Part shown: positions 1 to 11,273 of the stretch, piece after piece | How the letters are laid out: each line of letters starts with the position of its first letter | Position numbering within the stretch: the first letter of the stretch is position 1 | Source: Setaria digitata | Taxonomy: Eukaryota > Nematoda > Chromadorea > Rhabditida > Setariidae | Direction: 5' to 3' | Assembly (NCBI GenBank): GCA_003640385.1 | Contig: RCAB01000483.1 | Location: 1-45,950, forward strand | Length of the DNA: 45,950 nucleotides | The notes under the pieces: generated by a model | Databases searched by the model: none | The model's input: only the letters and a program-made list of their open reading frames with translations | What the model was told of the DNA's origin: nothing | Translations under genes and position numbers: made by a program

Positions 1-779
1 TCAACTATTTTCTTTCACCACACTACAAGAATTCTAGTCAACTACTTCCAAACTACGGTCCATTACATTGAAATCATTGTTTTAAAAAATGTAAAAAATC
101 ATTTCAAAATTGCAGTCAATTTTCCCTAATTTTCTCCAAGCAAACTATTTCTATTATTCATAGAAATTTACTGAAAAAAAAAATTCCGATACAATGTCAT
201 ACCTAAAGTTGATACCTCAAACTTCGTCCGTATTTTCTGCAAATTAATTATAATTTTGCATATGTTGAAAAATGTTTTTTAAAACATTTTAAATTTCCAT
301 GTTGATGGGTCAAACTTCAACAGTCATATTATTAATTAATGTTAAACTTACTTACAATAGTTATGAGAAAAAATGCTTCCCAAATTGTTCTAATTCGAAA
401 TTTAAAATATTTCCTTCAAATACAGCTTGAAAAAAGCAAACTCGGAAGACGAGTGAAAAATAATGTTGAAAGAAAAGAAACCAAGTATAGCAATCTTTTT
501 CTTCTTCACAATGGATGCATTCACATTTAGGTTTATTGTGGTATGTTTCTATGATTGCTTTTTTTCATTTGAGAAGAGAAAAATGATTAAGGTAAAGTAA
601 AGAAAGGAAGAAGAAAGGGAGGACAAGAAAAAATCCGGATAAAGTCCATTAAAATGCTAATAAGTTTATTAGAGACCAAAATTAAATTTGAACATTATTA
701 TATCTTTCTATTTTTTCCCTTTCTTTTTCTTAAATGATAAACTTCCACCCAAAATATTTTAACCGTTAATTCTCGTGTT
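1..779. other. Gene-free AT-rich sequence
   Basis: No convincing exon, RNA gene or repeat family is visible here. The only open frame of note (339-530, plus) has no recognisable motif, lies in low-complexity AT-rich DNA and lacks splice or homology support. Confidence 0.6.
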
Positions 780-1470
780 GCTTGTTGTTATTATATTCAT
801 AATTGTCGTCCCTTCGCTGTATTTTTTTTTTTTTTGTTGACTTTTTGTTTATAGGAAGTGGTGTATTTTTAGGTAGAGGTACCATTTTTAATTCGCAGCG
901 ATAGGCTGATAATTGAATTAGTGGCGCAGGTATTAGTGATTAATTAATTCCTACGACACCTATGTTCGGGGTTATGGTTCATGCAGCAACGAGTCGGATG
1001 TTTTATCGTCTGAGTTGGCACTGTATCATAGTGGAGATAATCTAATAAATATGGCAATTAGCCTGAGTCGTGTTTTGGAAATATTTGGGTATTAAATTTA
1101 ATTATTTTACCTTTCAACGAAAAAAAAAATGAAAAGAAAAGAAAGAGATAAAAAAAAAAAATGAAAAGAAGGAAATGAAAAAACAGCCAAAAAAATAAAA
1201 GAATAAATCAAAAAAAGACGGGCTACTTCTTTACTGGTCATCCGTACGATTCGCTGATTTAATTTAAAATGTTTAATTTTACATAAAACTATATTTTAGG
1301 AATTTTTAAATTTTTGGTTTTTTCGCGAATTTTTCCTCACTTTCAGATTACTTTTACGACATTCATGCTGTCGCCTTGCTTTTTTAGGTCTTCTTTTGCA
1401 CTGATGACCCTCAGGACCTATAAGTACTACTTCCGCTAGTTGTGTTCGTGATTTTCGTATATCTGATGTC
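780..1470. repeat. Diverged duplicated unit, copy A
   Basis: This stretch matches 2045-2640 over most of its length. Shared landmarks in the same order are the segment with gcgataggctgat, the segment with gcgagtcggatgttttatcg, a block containing gggctacttctttactggtc, the phrase tttttggttttttcgcgaat, and a tail with tcaggacctata. The copies differ by many substitutions and small indels, so the duplication is old. No transposase or terminal repeat is seen. The minus-strand open frame at 1296-1508 lies in the tail of this unit and is probably not a gene. Confidence 0.75.
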
Positions 1471-1575
1471 GAAGTTGACCCTATGCTGTTGATCAAGAGC
1501 GCAATCATGATTACTTGATCATGAACTTAACGCAAATTTATATATAAAAAACTTGACCCAAGGTGCTCGATCTCG
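1465..1575. repeat. ~115-bp direct repeat, copy 1
   Basis: It matches 1668-1785 closely: both hold gatgattacttgatcatga-like sequence with an internal TGATCA palindrome, then acgcaaatttatatataaaa, then a segment ending near tgatctcga or cgatctcga. It sits between the two copies of the larger duplicated unit and may be a remnant of the same element. Confidence 0.7.
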
Positions 1576-1667
1576 AATTATTAAGTTCATCATAAAATGC
1601 GCGTGCTGATGCCGTTGATCTCGATATTGACGGCAAAATTTGATTAACGTTACGTATTTTAAAGATC

Positions 1668-1785
1668 TGATATCGAACTTGACCCTGTGTTGTTGATCAA
1701 GAGTGCAAACATGATTACTTGATCATGAAATTAACGCAAATTTATATATAAAAAACTTGACGCAAGGTGCTTGATCTCGAAATTT
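1668..1785. repeat. ~115-bp direct repeat, copy 2
   Basis: Second copy of the repeat at 1465-1575, with a few substitutions. Both contain the TGATCA palindrome twice and the string acgcaaatttatatataaaa. Confidence 0.7.
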
Positions 1786-2044
1786 ACCAATGAATGAAAA
1801 AAGGCAAGAAGGAACCGTGAGAAAACTCTCCTCAGTCAACGCCGCTGAAAAACATACTTGACATGAAAAAAAACCGAATAAATAATTTTATTAAGTGTTT
1901 CAATGCAGTTTTTTATAGTCGCTTCAAATAATATTTAAATTTAAGAATTTCAGTTGCTTTTTTCCTTTTTTTTCTTCACTTCCGTCGAGCGGATGTTTTT
2001 CTCTAATATTTTTTTAGTTGATTTTTTCTTCTGTTTTTTTTGCT

Positions 2045-2640
2045 TTTTGTTATATTTATAATCATCGTTCTTATGCTGTATTTTTTTTGTTGACTTTTTT
2101 GTTCAAAGGAAGTGATGTGTTTTTAAGCGGAAGTACCGTTTTTAGTTCTCAGCGATAGGCTGATGTTTGAATTAGAAGTGTAAGTATTGGTAATTAAGTA
2201 GTTGCTATGACACCTAAGTTTGTGCTTGTGGCTCATACAACAGCGAGTCGGATGTTTTATCGGTTTGATTTGGCATTGTATCACAGTGCTAGTTATGTAA
2301 TAAATGTGGCAATTAGTCTGAGTCGTGTTTTGGAAACATTTTTATATTAAATTTAATTATTTTGCATTTTAACGAAATAAGAGGGGCTACTTCTTTACTG
2401 GTCATCCGTATGTTTCGCGGATCTTGTTTAAAATTTTTTTGTACATAAATTTATATTTTTGGAATTTTTAAATTTTTGGTTTTTTCGCGAATTTTTTCCC
2501 TGCTCCAGGTTGTTTTTTAGACATTCATACTATCGCCCTTACATTTTTTATTTTTTTTTGGATATTAGCTCTTTTGCATTGATGACCTTCAGGACCTATA
2601 CGTACTACATCCGTTGTGTTCGTTATTTTCGTATATTATA
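2045..2640. repeat. Diverged duplicated unit, copy B
   Basis: Second copy of the ~650-bp unit at 780-1470, about 1.25 kb downstream in the same orientation. It ends at a run of ATT-type simple sequence. The plus-strand frame at 2459-2641 is not conserved as a frame in copy A, which argues against coding. Confidence 0.75.
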
Positions 2641-2807
2641 ATTATAATTAATTTTCTTGATTATCATTATAAATTATTGTTCATTATAAGTTATTTTTAT
2701 AAATTAATATTATTATAAGTTATTTTTATTGTTAATATTATATATTATTTTTATTACAAATTACTATTATTATAAATTATTATTATCATTAGTTACTATA
2801 GTAATGA

Positions 2808-2859
<52 letters not shown>

Positions 2860-3530
2860 TATTATTAATTTCTATTATTATAAGTTATTATTGTTATAAA
2901 GCGTTATTATTATGAAGTATTAGTTTTGTGAATTTTCATCTTTATTAGTAATAATCATGGTTATAAATTATTAGTATTATAAATTATTATCATCGCAAAC
3001 TATTATTTGTTTTAAATTACTATTATTTTGTTATTATTATTAATTATTGCTTTTTATGAAGTAATATTAATATATATTTTTACTAATACAAATTGTTACT
3101 AACATAAATTATTTTTGTAATGTTATGATTACTATTACAAATTATTTTTTATTTGTTATAAAGTATTATTACCATCTACTTTTTTTTTCGTTATTTTTAT
3201 ACATTATAGCTTGTTGTAAATTATGTTGCAAACTGACATTTTTATTAATTATTAGTATAAATTATCATTTCAGGTTATTTTTTAAATTTTTTTTATTATT
3301 TGTTATCATAAACTCTTCACTATAAATTATTATTGTAAATTATTATTATAAATTATTGATTGTAAGTTATTATTGCTAATTATCCTCGTGAATTATTGTT
3401 GTAAAATGTCGATTATTATGAATTGCTTTATTATCATAATTTTAATTATCGATTTCTTAATGCCACTTGTTATCATTTACTATTGTTACTTTTCTGTTCT
3501 GATTTGTTATTTTTGCTGCCTAAGAATTAA
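2641..3530. repeat. Degenerate ATT/TTA-rich tract
   Basis: About 900 bases dominated by ATT, TTA and AAATTATTATT-like words, with a pure (ATT)n core near 2807-2855. It looks like an expanded and decayed trinucleotide microsatellite. No gene is seen. Confidence 0.75.
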
Positions 3531-3795
3531 TAATAATTAGAGATTGATATGAATACTAAGTAGGATTTGGTTACTACTCTCAGCTTCCATTGCAAACTTG
3601 AGAAATCGATTTGAAAGTTCCATTCTGTTCCCGTTCCGTTGGCTTTTTTGCATTTTCGAGCTACTTTTCGGTAACTTCTTAATTACTTTAATTGGTTGGT
3701 CATTTCGGGAAGTTTTTTTTGGGTCAATTGTGGTTATTTAAATTGTTTTTTTAAATTCGATTGAATACTTATTTAAATACTATATTACCGAAGCA

Positions 3796-3868
3796 GGTCT
3801 TGTGGTGTAGTGGTTATCACGTCTGCTTCACACGCAGAAGGTCGCCGGTTCGAGCCCGGCCAAGACCT
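3796..3868 (+). tRNA. tRNA-Val (anticodon CAC)
   Basis: A full 73-nt cloverleaf can be drawn. The acceptor stem pairs GGTCTTG with CAAGACC, the D arm holds GTGTAGTGGTTATCAC, the anticodon stem pairs TCTGC with GCAGA around loop TTCACAC (anticodon CAC at 3829-3831), and the T arm is GCCGG-TTCGAGC-CCGGC. The internal A box (GTGTAGTGGTTATC) and B box (GGTTCGAGCC) are both intact. The T of a TTTT run follows within about 12 nt (3880-3883), as expected for a Pol III terminator. CAC decodes the valine codon GUG. No intron is present. Confidence 0.97.
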
Positions 3869-3879
3869 CAGATCTTCTA

Positions 3880-3883
3880 TTTT
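3880..3883 (+). terminator. Pol III TTTT terminator of tRNA-Val
   Basis: First TTTT run downstream of the tRNA-Val gene, 12 nt after its discriminator base; the usual RNA polymerase III stop signal. Confidence 0.6.
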
Positions 3884-4375
3884 CCATTGTCGAGTGCTCT
3901 AAATGTGGAAAAGTACACTGTAAAAATGCGTTTGATGCGCGCGTATTTTTCGATGTTTCTAGTATTTCCAAAGTTGTTTCATTAGCCGATGAAATTTCTG
4001 AAATATTTAATAACCTGGTATGTTTAGGAACGTTCGAATTACTTTGTTCCTGTGCCTGAATAGTTCACTAAACTATTTAGTATTCTCTATTTAGTGTATT
4101 CACTTCATTAATTTGAGTAAAATTTGTGTGATATTGTTCTGTGTTCAATTATCTTTAGCTTTTGATAATTTGGTTATGATTTCTGCTGCATTGATCCTTT
4201 TAGTTTTTAACTTTTAAATTTTAACTGATTTGTAGTTATTACTTGTGTAATTTAAAATTTCGAAATTTGCAATTTGCAGATCTTTTCCTTGCTCATCAAA
4301 AGTGTCGGTATTTTTTTTTTTTATTTTTGTTACTTGGAAATTGATTAGTCCGGATGTTGGCTAGCAAAGAAGTTC
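3884..4375. other. Gene-free spacer after tRNA
   Basis: AT-rich sequence between the tRNA gene and the minisatellite. I see no exon, RNA or repeat in it. Confidence 0.5.
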
Positions 4376-4965
4376 TCGGTAAACGGAATGTATTTCCGCC
4401 ATATACGGTCCGGCGGGGTGTTCATTCTGGATGTAGGAGGTATCCTCATTATTTCAGATCGGGAAGATATTCCGGCCTATATTGGAACGAAAGGCATCCC
4501 TATTGTTTTGGATGGGAGAGATTCTCATTGGTTCCGAAAGATGTCCCATTCTGGATTCGGAGGATGTTCCTATTTTTTGGACCTGGCGGATATTCCCTTT
4601 TGAATGCAGAAGATATGCCCATTATTGTGGATGCGGAGAATATTCTCGTCATATTGGATCCGAAAGATATTCTTATTATTTTGGGTCCGGAATATATTCC
4701 ATTATATTGGTTTCGGAAAGTGTTCCATTCTGGATGAGAGGGATATTCTGATCATTTTTTGGATCCAAAAGATACTTATTCCCATTAGGTAAGATCGAGA
4801 AGATGCTGAAGATGTTCCGAATATTTTGGATGTGGAAGAATATCTTCACTATTTTGAATTTGGTAGATATTCTCATTATGTCGGATCCGGAAAATATTCC
4901 ATTCTGGATGCTGGTGATCATTATTTTGGATGCGGGAAATATCCCTCGTTTGGATATTTTCCATG
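4376..4965. repeat. Degenerate ~27-bp minisatellite, open in several frames
   Basis: About twenty imperfect units follow one another, each close to 'gatccggaagatattcccattattttg'. Many units keep the words ggatccg or ggatgcgg, gatattc and ttattttgg. The unit is often 27 bp, a multiple of three, so reading frames stay open: four overlapping plus-strand frames run through it (4354-4737, 4388-4603, 4482-4751, 4604-4792) plus one on the minus strand. One frame shows a nine-residue periodicity of the type D-P-K-D-I-L-I-I-L. Indels between units shift the frame and there are no splice sites or known domains, so I treat this as a tandem repeat and not a gene. Confidence 0.8.
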
Positions 4966-5009
4966 TCATTAGACCGAGTGCATATCTACATTTCTCCTTC
5001 GTAATATAA

Positions 5010-5474
5010 AGAATTTATATACTCTCCATTTTTGCAATTGTTATTCTATTTCTTTTACCGAATTTTTGTTTAAAATTTATTTAGAAAAAACAGTAAAGAA
5101 AATGAAATAAATAGAAGGGCTTGTTTTTTGTCCCTGAAAACGAATTAAAGCAATGAACATTACCGATCGGACAATGGAACGAGTAAAACAACAACAGTTA
5201 GCAGTATTTCATTAAGTGATATCATTTAAATGAAAAGATAAAATTGATAAAGGAAAGGAGAGGAAGAATTCTGATCTGGAAATTTCATCAAACTATACGA
5301 ATGGTTGAAAGTAGAAGCTTGGATTTAAAGAATTCATTCATTTTCAACGTATGCAAATGTTTGAAGGCTGAAGAAAGAATAATTATTTTTAGCAATAACT
5401 TCTAAATCTTTGAAAAATTGATGGCATTTTAAGAAAAAGAACTAAGAAAATTCATTTTTTCGCAGATGACAATG

Positions 5475-5513
<39 letters not shown>

Positions 5514-7131
5514 NCATGAAATGATGACTACGATACATGGGATGCGAAATGATTGAATTGCAGGCATGTTTTTCGTTAGGTACGCTAACTGACTTCCTTT
5601 TGTTTGGCAAATAATGGACAGTGAGGAGAACTCAGTAAAAAAAACGTTTGAATAATGTTAAAAGTGATAAAAATACTGATAAGAAAGTGATATCGTAGGA
5701 TTTGAATGAGAAAAAAAAAGGAAAAGCTTAAAATCATTTGAATAAATAGTTCCAAACAAAATTGTGCTTGTGAAAACATTGAAAAATGACAAATAAAACA
5801 ATGTCATCATATCACAAGTAAATATCATATTTTATGTCTATTACAATGTGATAGAAATTTGTTTTCAATAAAAAACAAAAAAAAAAAAGGTTGAACACAA
5901 CTTTTCAATTGAAAAAAAATGATTTTAACTTTCTGTTTTGCCATTAGTATTTTATGATTTAGAAAATTTTTAAAAATTTTGCACAGGATGATAAATTTTC
6001 CCCTATATTTTATTTTTACAATTACTAGAGAGTCTTTAAAAAAAAAAAATAGATGAGGACCAGATCTTTATTGCTATGTCATTCTTCGAATATATTGAAT
6101 ATGGTTTGAATTTTTTTTTGTCTACAACGTGATATCTTGATCATAATCAAAACTAATTTTTTAGAAATTCAATCAAACAAATCAATATTTCAATTTCGTC
6201 TAATTAGTTATCTCTTAATACAACCTTAATATTTGTCAATTTTCTTTGAAAAGTTTCAAAATTTGCCTAAACTATGTATTTAATAAAATTTTTTATTTTT
6301 ATATTTATATATATATTTTTTTTAGGTGATTCAGATACAGGAACTACTACTGCAAAGTGACTGCAAAATAATAGCTGATATTTGCAAGTTTACAAAATAG
6401 AATGAAAGATTTTTGGGCTGGGGAGAAAATAAAACTTTCAGAGTACAATAAACGAGATAAAACATAACGAATACCGAGTAAAAACAAAGTTAGCAATTAC
6501 AATATCGTAAGACTAGAATTATTACTGTTATAATTGACATTACTTTTATCATATTATTATTTGATCATTGCTTTTGCCATTATCAGTTAAACAGTTATAT
6601 GATAACCACAAAAAAAAAAAAGAAAAGAAAGGGTAGCCTTAATATCTGCGTGATAATAATAATGTCAATTATAAATGTCAAGCTGATAGCGACAAGAGTT
6701 AATGATAATGAGCCCACCATCCGATTCGATATAATCAACTGATGACCAGCCAATCTATTGCATATGCAGTAGAATTCTGGACATTAACAGTGAAACAGTA
6801 AAATGGTACTTTGAACTGTCAATAGCTATCAGCTAAACATTTATATAATATGTCGAAAAAAAATAGAGAGAGAGAGGGAAAGAAAGAGCGCGAGAAAAAA
6901 ATTAATCTGTTAATTGTCTTTATGATTTTCCCAATTAAAAAATCCATAAAATATCGGATATAAATTTGTCAACTCGCTAAGAAAAATACAACAAAAATTT
7001 CTTCAGTAATTTAGGAATTTAATTCTATTATTAATGAAAAATTTGCACAATTTTATGGAAATAGTAAAAGTTCTTCTCTTTCTTTTTTCCATTCTTTTTA
7101 CTTCTTATTTCTATTCAAACTTACATCACAA
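5010..7131. other. Gene-free stretch downstream of CPEB
   Basis: AT-rich intergenic sequence with homopolymer runs and a small GA-rich patch near 6867-6896. It must include the 3' UTR of the minus-strand CPEB gene next to 7131. No coding exon is supported; the minus frame at 5585-5779 has no motif or splice support. Confidence 0.55.
5475..5514. repeat. Poly-A run ending in an N (assembly join)
   Basis: An uninterrupted A run of about 39 bases is followed by a single N at 5514. Runs of this length followed by N suggest a read or contig end, so real length and distance here are uncertain. Confidence 0.8.
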
Positions 7132-10100
7132 TTAATAATGCTGCATGCATCGTGAAGTGAAGCATGCTGGTCCATCAATATGATGACAACAATCCACCAC
7201 TGTAGCTGATAACGGTTTGTTATTTGATAAATGATTATGATGTGGTGGATGAGGCAAAAGCTGAAATTATTAAAATTTTACCGTTCAATATAAAATAATG
7301 AAACGTAGATACCATAACTTATTTATGTCAAGTAGCATTTCGTCTTGACTCATAATGATATGATAATTTTAATTAATATTAAAATCTTAATAAATTAACC
7401 ACACACGGAAAAAAGAGAAGGACAAATTTTCTTCAACTTCAGTTAAAATATAACCTTCTAAAATATAACCACTATTTCATTCAATTATTGAAAGGTTAAC
7501 ATATTAATAAAGTTTCAAGTCATACCTTAGTCTGATCACCAATGCGAACTAACGGCTTATGAGAAGCTTTCTTCTCATCGGAATATTCGCCATAATGATA
7601 ACAGTCCCAGCAAGTCTCGCAATAGTACTGCAAGCATATTGCATCGCCGCAAAAATACGGAGCGTAACGTCCGGAACATTCGATACCCTCGCATTCATCA
7701 CACATCTGCTCGTCCATTACATAGGGCTTTATTTCGACCTAAAATTAACAATTTTATTCCAAATATTCTCTTTTTTTTTTTAATTTGAAATTTTTTGCAA
7801 TTCTGAAAAATTTATCATTTGCTATGTTTCCTTTTCCTTGATATTTCTTATAATAATTTTTTTTCCCTACCATGGAAAAGATGATAATTTATTCAGATCT
7901 TCAAATTTCAAAATATTTCATCCAATTTATCAAATACTAAAATATATAATCAATTTAGAAGCATAAAAGATATTTTAGTAAGAGAAGAGTTAAAGAAGTT
8001 TGCTAAAACAAAAATTACTCGTTTGCTCATATCAGCATGAGGTATATGTACGAAACGTCCACTGATAGCTGCAGTAAATGATTGTTCGGTGGTAAACGTA
8101 ACACGTGCTGCACCTTTTGGATATTTTAATTCCGGGTCAATATCAATTCCAACATAACAAACCGATCCATAAAGATGATCAAGAACACGTGCTAATTCTT
8201 CTGAAGTAAAAAAAAATTTTTTTTGATTATTAAATTATGTTTTCATCAATCATTTCTGCAGTATTTTTTTTTCCCACAATTATCAAAAGATTTCCATTTT
8301 CTTTTCCTAATAAAAAAAAAAAAAAAAAAAACGAACATTAAAGCGTATATTTACAATAACAAAAACGTACGTGCTTTTGTTGGTCGTGGTACGCCACCGA
8401 TGAAAATAGTACGTCGTGGATTTAGCGGCAGATCTTCTCGAAGCATAAATTCCATATCATCTAAACGCCATGGTCGTACTTGTACCTTAAAATTTATATT
8501 GTAATATTAAAAAAAGGGAGGAAAGAAAAGAGATATTTGTAATAAGTCGTAGAACGACCGTTTATCAGTATCTCTTTACTGCAATCAGAGCAAAGCAAAT
8601 AATATTTATTATAAATACTATAAATATTTACATTAAGTACTGACAAGCATAAAATATTAATACTAATAAAAATAACTGCTTAACACAAAAGGATTAATAA
8701 AAATAAACACTAATAAGTACTGATAAATTTGTAGATACTGATAAGCACTGATAAATATCTCATTCAATTAATAAAAGAGTTTTAAGCAACGATATTTAAA
8801 CTTACTGGTTTGTCACGCATTGTTGGACTAGAAACAAACAAGTAATATTTGTCATCCTCTTTGTGACATCGACTTACCAAAAGTTGCACTGAACGTTCAT
8901 CCTCAAACACTAGGAAGACATAACCTGTCATGTAGCGTGCTAAAATATAATATATATGCATATAAACAGCATATTTTTTGTTTTGGAATCTTGTGGTATG
9001 TCTAGTTAAAAATTTAAATTTATTTGCAACACTATAAATAAAAATTCAATCTATTAAACTGCATTTTTATATCTTAGTAATAATAGTTTTCCACATTTTT
9101 TGGTATATGTTTATCTCTGTAAATTATATACTAGCAATTTATAACGTAGTAATTAATATCACATCATACACGATATCATTTGTAACATATCATTTATAAC
9201 TTTATATCATATATGCATATTAGTAATCCAAGAACATACACTCGAGTGCTCCCAATAAGCCGTTGAAAATTAGAAAAAAAAAGATTGTAAAATAATGACA
9301 AACTTGTGGATCGCTCTTTAACACCAGTATCCGGACGACGGGGCCAATCAACAAGTACTGGGCCAAATTGCGAAAATGTTGATGTTATTTCATCTGTAAA
9401 ATATAAGTTTTTTCAAATTTAAATTGGAAAAAAGGAGCGAAATCTTTTCTTATCCTTTTGTTATGCACTGGAAATATTTGGGTATCAACTTAGGAGTAAT
9501 TATGGACAGCAACTTTCGATTAATATTTTATATATTGATTATTATTACACTACTTTATCGATCATTGTAATTTTCCATTATTTTGATTAATATTACATTT
9601 TATTACTATTATTTTACTGGTAGTATATTTTAGGCTCAGATTTTTTGATAAGGATAACATTTCTTTATTCTTCCTTTCTTTTTTTTTTTTTTGAGGACAA
9701 TTTTCCTTTTTTTGTTTTTTCAATTTTTGTTTCGATATTCTTAAATTGTCAATTTAAAAGGAAACTTTTATTTTACCTTCCGTAACATCAATTGGAAGTC
9801 CACCGACAAAAACTTTACGGGCGAAAATTTCAAGCGATTCATCCATTATAAAATACGCTTCAGGAGTAGATGGAACACCTGGATTACGTGTTGTTGTTTG
9901 ACGGCGTTCGTTTGTTTCTATTTTTCCTAACAATAAACCTTAAGAGTTATTCATTTTTTGGAACTTCTCTTCATTAGTGTTGAGCTTAGTTCATTCCTAT
10001 ATTATATTTTCCACTATTTAATTTCTTTCACAAAGGCGAGAAAAAAAAAGAACCACAATTCCCATCTTATGTGAAGAATAAAATAATATCAAATGATATT

Positions 10101-10365
10101 TTAAACAAAATATTTTGCAAATATTAAAATTATCAGAAATTTCCAATAAATTACCATTGCTGTTGATAACCGATGTTGGTGACCATGAAGACACAGCCTG
10201 ATAAATTTGATCACGCGTTACAAGCGCTGAACAATCACTTCCGTTATTGTTGTCATTTTTTTCGCTAAATTTTAGCATCGAGCCACTAAATGAAAATTTG
10301 TCATTAACTGGATATAGAAGCAATTCTTTTTGGAGATGACAGAATAAGTTATATTTTAAGCACAC

Positions 10366-10418
<53 letters not shown>

Positions 10419-11273
10419 NCAATGATATTACTTAAGCTATAATATATGCTGTTAGGCTAATTGATGGATTAGAATGACAAATCTGAAGCAATCCTTGCAG
10501 AGAAAATAGTGATAACATATTTTAATGTACCTAAAATAAAGATAAAATGATGTGTTTTCTAAACAAACAAATGCTGATAAATGTATTATCAGACAAATTA
10601 AAAAAAAAAAGAAATATTCATTTATTTGAAATAATCAGCATTTCAAAAAATAATTTATTATACCCATGAAAAAGATGTTGCAAAGAGCTCGCACAAGAAC
10701 TGGATGAATTCGTTGTACTTCCATCCGAAAGTGATTTAGGTGAACGTGGATTTGCTGATGGTATACGTAAATCCGTTGACGATACGCGTGGATTAAGCAC
10801 AAGTGATGATACCTAAAAAAAAACTAGGTAGGTGCGGGTATTTTACATTTTCTATGCTGATCGAAGAAAATTAGATCTACAATACGATTAATTTTAAGAT
10901 TTTGGAATAATTTATTCAAAATTTTTTGAATAATTCTGAAAATTAGCCATTACTGAATAGAAGTAAAATGTCATAATTGCTGTTAGTCCGAAAAAAAAAA
11001 ACAAATTTCCTGATATTCAAAAACGAAAATAGATCAACATAGGGTATAATAAATTGAATTGGAAATTTTTGAGGTTTGTTATCACTTCTTCTTTCATCAC
11101 ATATAAAGTGATAGAATTGTTAATAGGTACTAATAAAAAAAAAAAAAAAAAATGATAATTAAGCTTACCGGAAAGGTCGAACGCCGAAGAGATGGATTGT
11201 TTGGAAATGATGGTCGTTGCATACGATTCATCATTGCAAATCTTCTTCGTAAATCACCTTTTAATGCCATCAT
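7132..11273 (-). CDS. CPEB: CPEB protein of the CPEB2/3/4 (Orb2) type
   Basis: Cytoplasmic polyadenylation element-binding proteins bind 3' UTRs and control mRNA translation and poly(A) length. Ten exons join in frame (465 aa): 11273-11169, 10812-10664, 10285-10155, 9926-9777, 9393-9304, 8939-8806, 8485-8371, 8200-8019, 7738-7526 and 7260-7132 (stop 7134-7132). RRM1 starts at KVFVGGLP (~166) with RNP1 GYVFLVFE (~214). RRM2 has TIFVGGVPRP (~279) and GAARVTF (~321). The ZZ domain starts at QMCDEC (~363) and keeps its Cys/His ligands ([18 protein letters not shown], then two His). The words [12 protein letters not shown] and CLQYYCE place it with CPEB2-4, not CPEB1. The N-terminal ~160 residues are Ser/Asn/Pro-rich and unconserved by eye. 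The start ATG ([11 protein letters not shown]) follows A-rich DNA without a good acceptor; the frame is open a little upstream, so a further 5' exon is possible. Confidence 0.93.
10370..10419. repeat. Poly-A run ending in an N inside a CPEB intron
   Basis: An A run of about 49 bases is followed by a single N at 10419, within the intron between the second and third CPEB exons. It looks like an assembly join. The flanking exons still join in frame. Confidence 0.8.

Noticed and set aside
4354..4737. 127-codon plus frame as a gene
   Set aside because: It lies in a degenerate tandem repeat with several equally open frames and frame-shifting unit differences; no domain or splice site supports it.
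7559..7783. Plus-strand frame opposite the CPEB ZZ exon
   Set aside because: It is the antisense shadow of a conserved CPEB exon.
8223..8504. Plus-strand frame opposite the CPEB RRM2 exon
   Set aside because: It is antisense to the RTIFVGGVP exon and runs through an A-rich intron.
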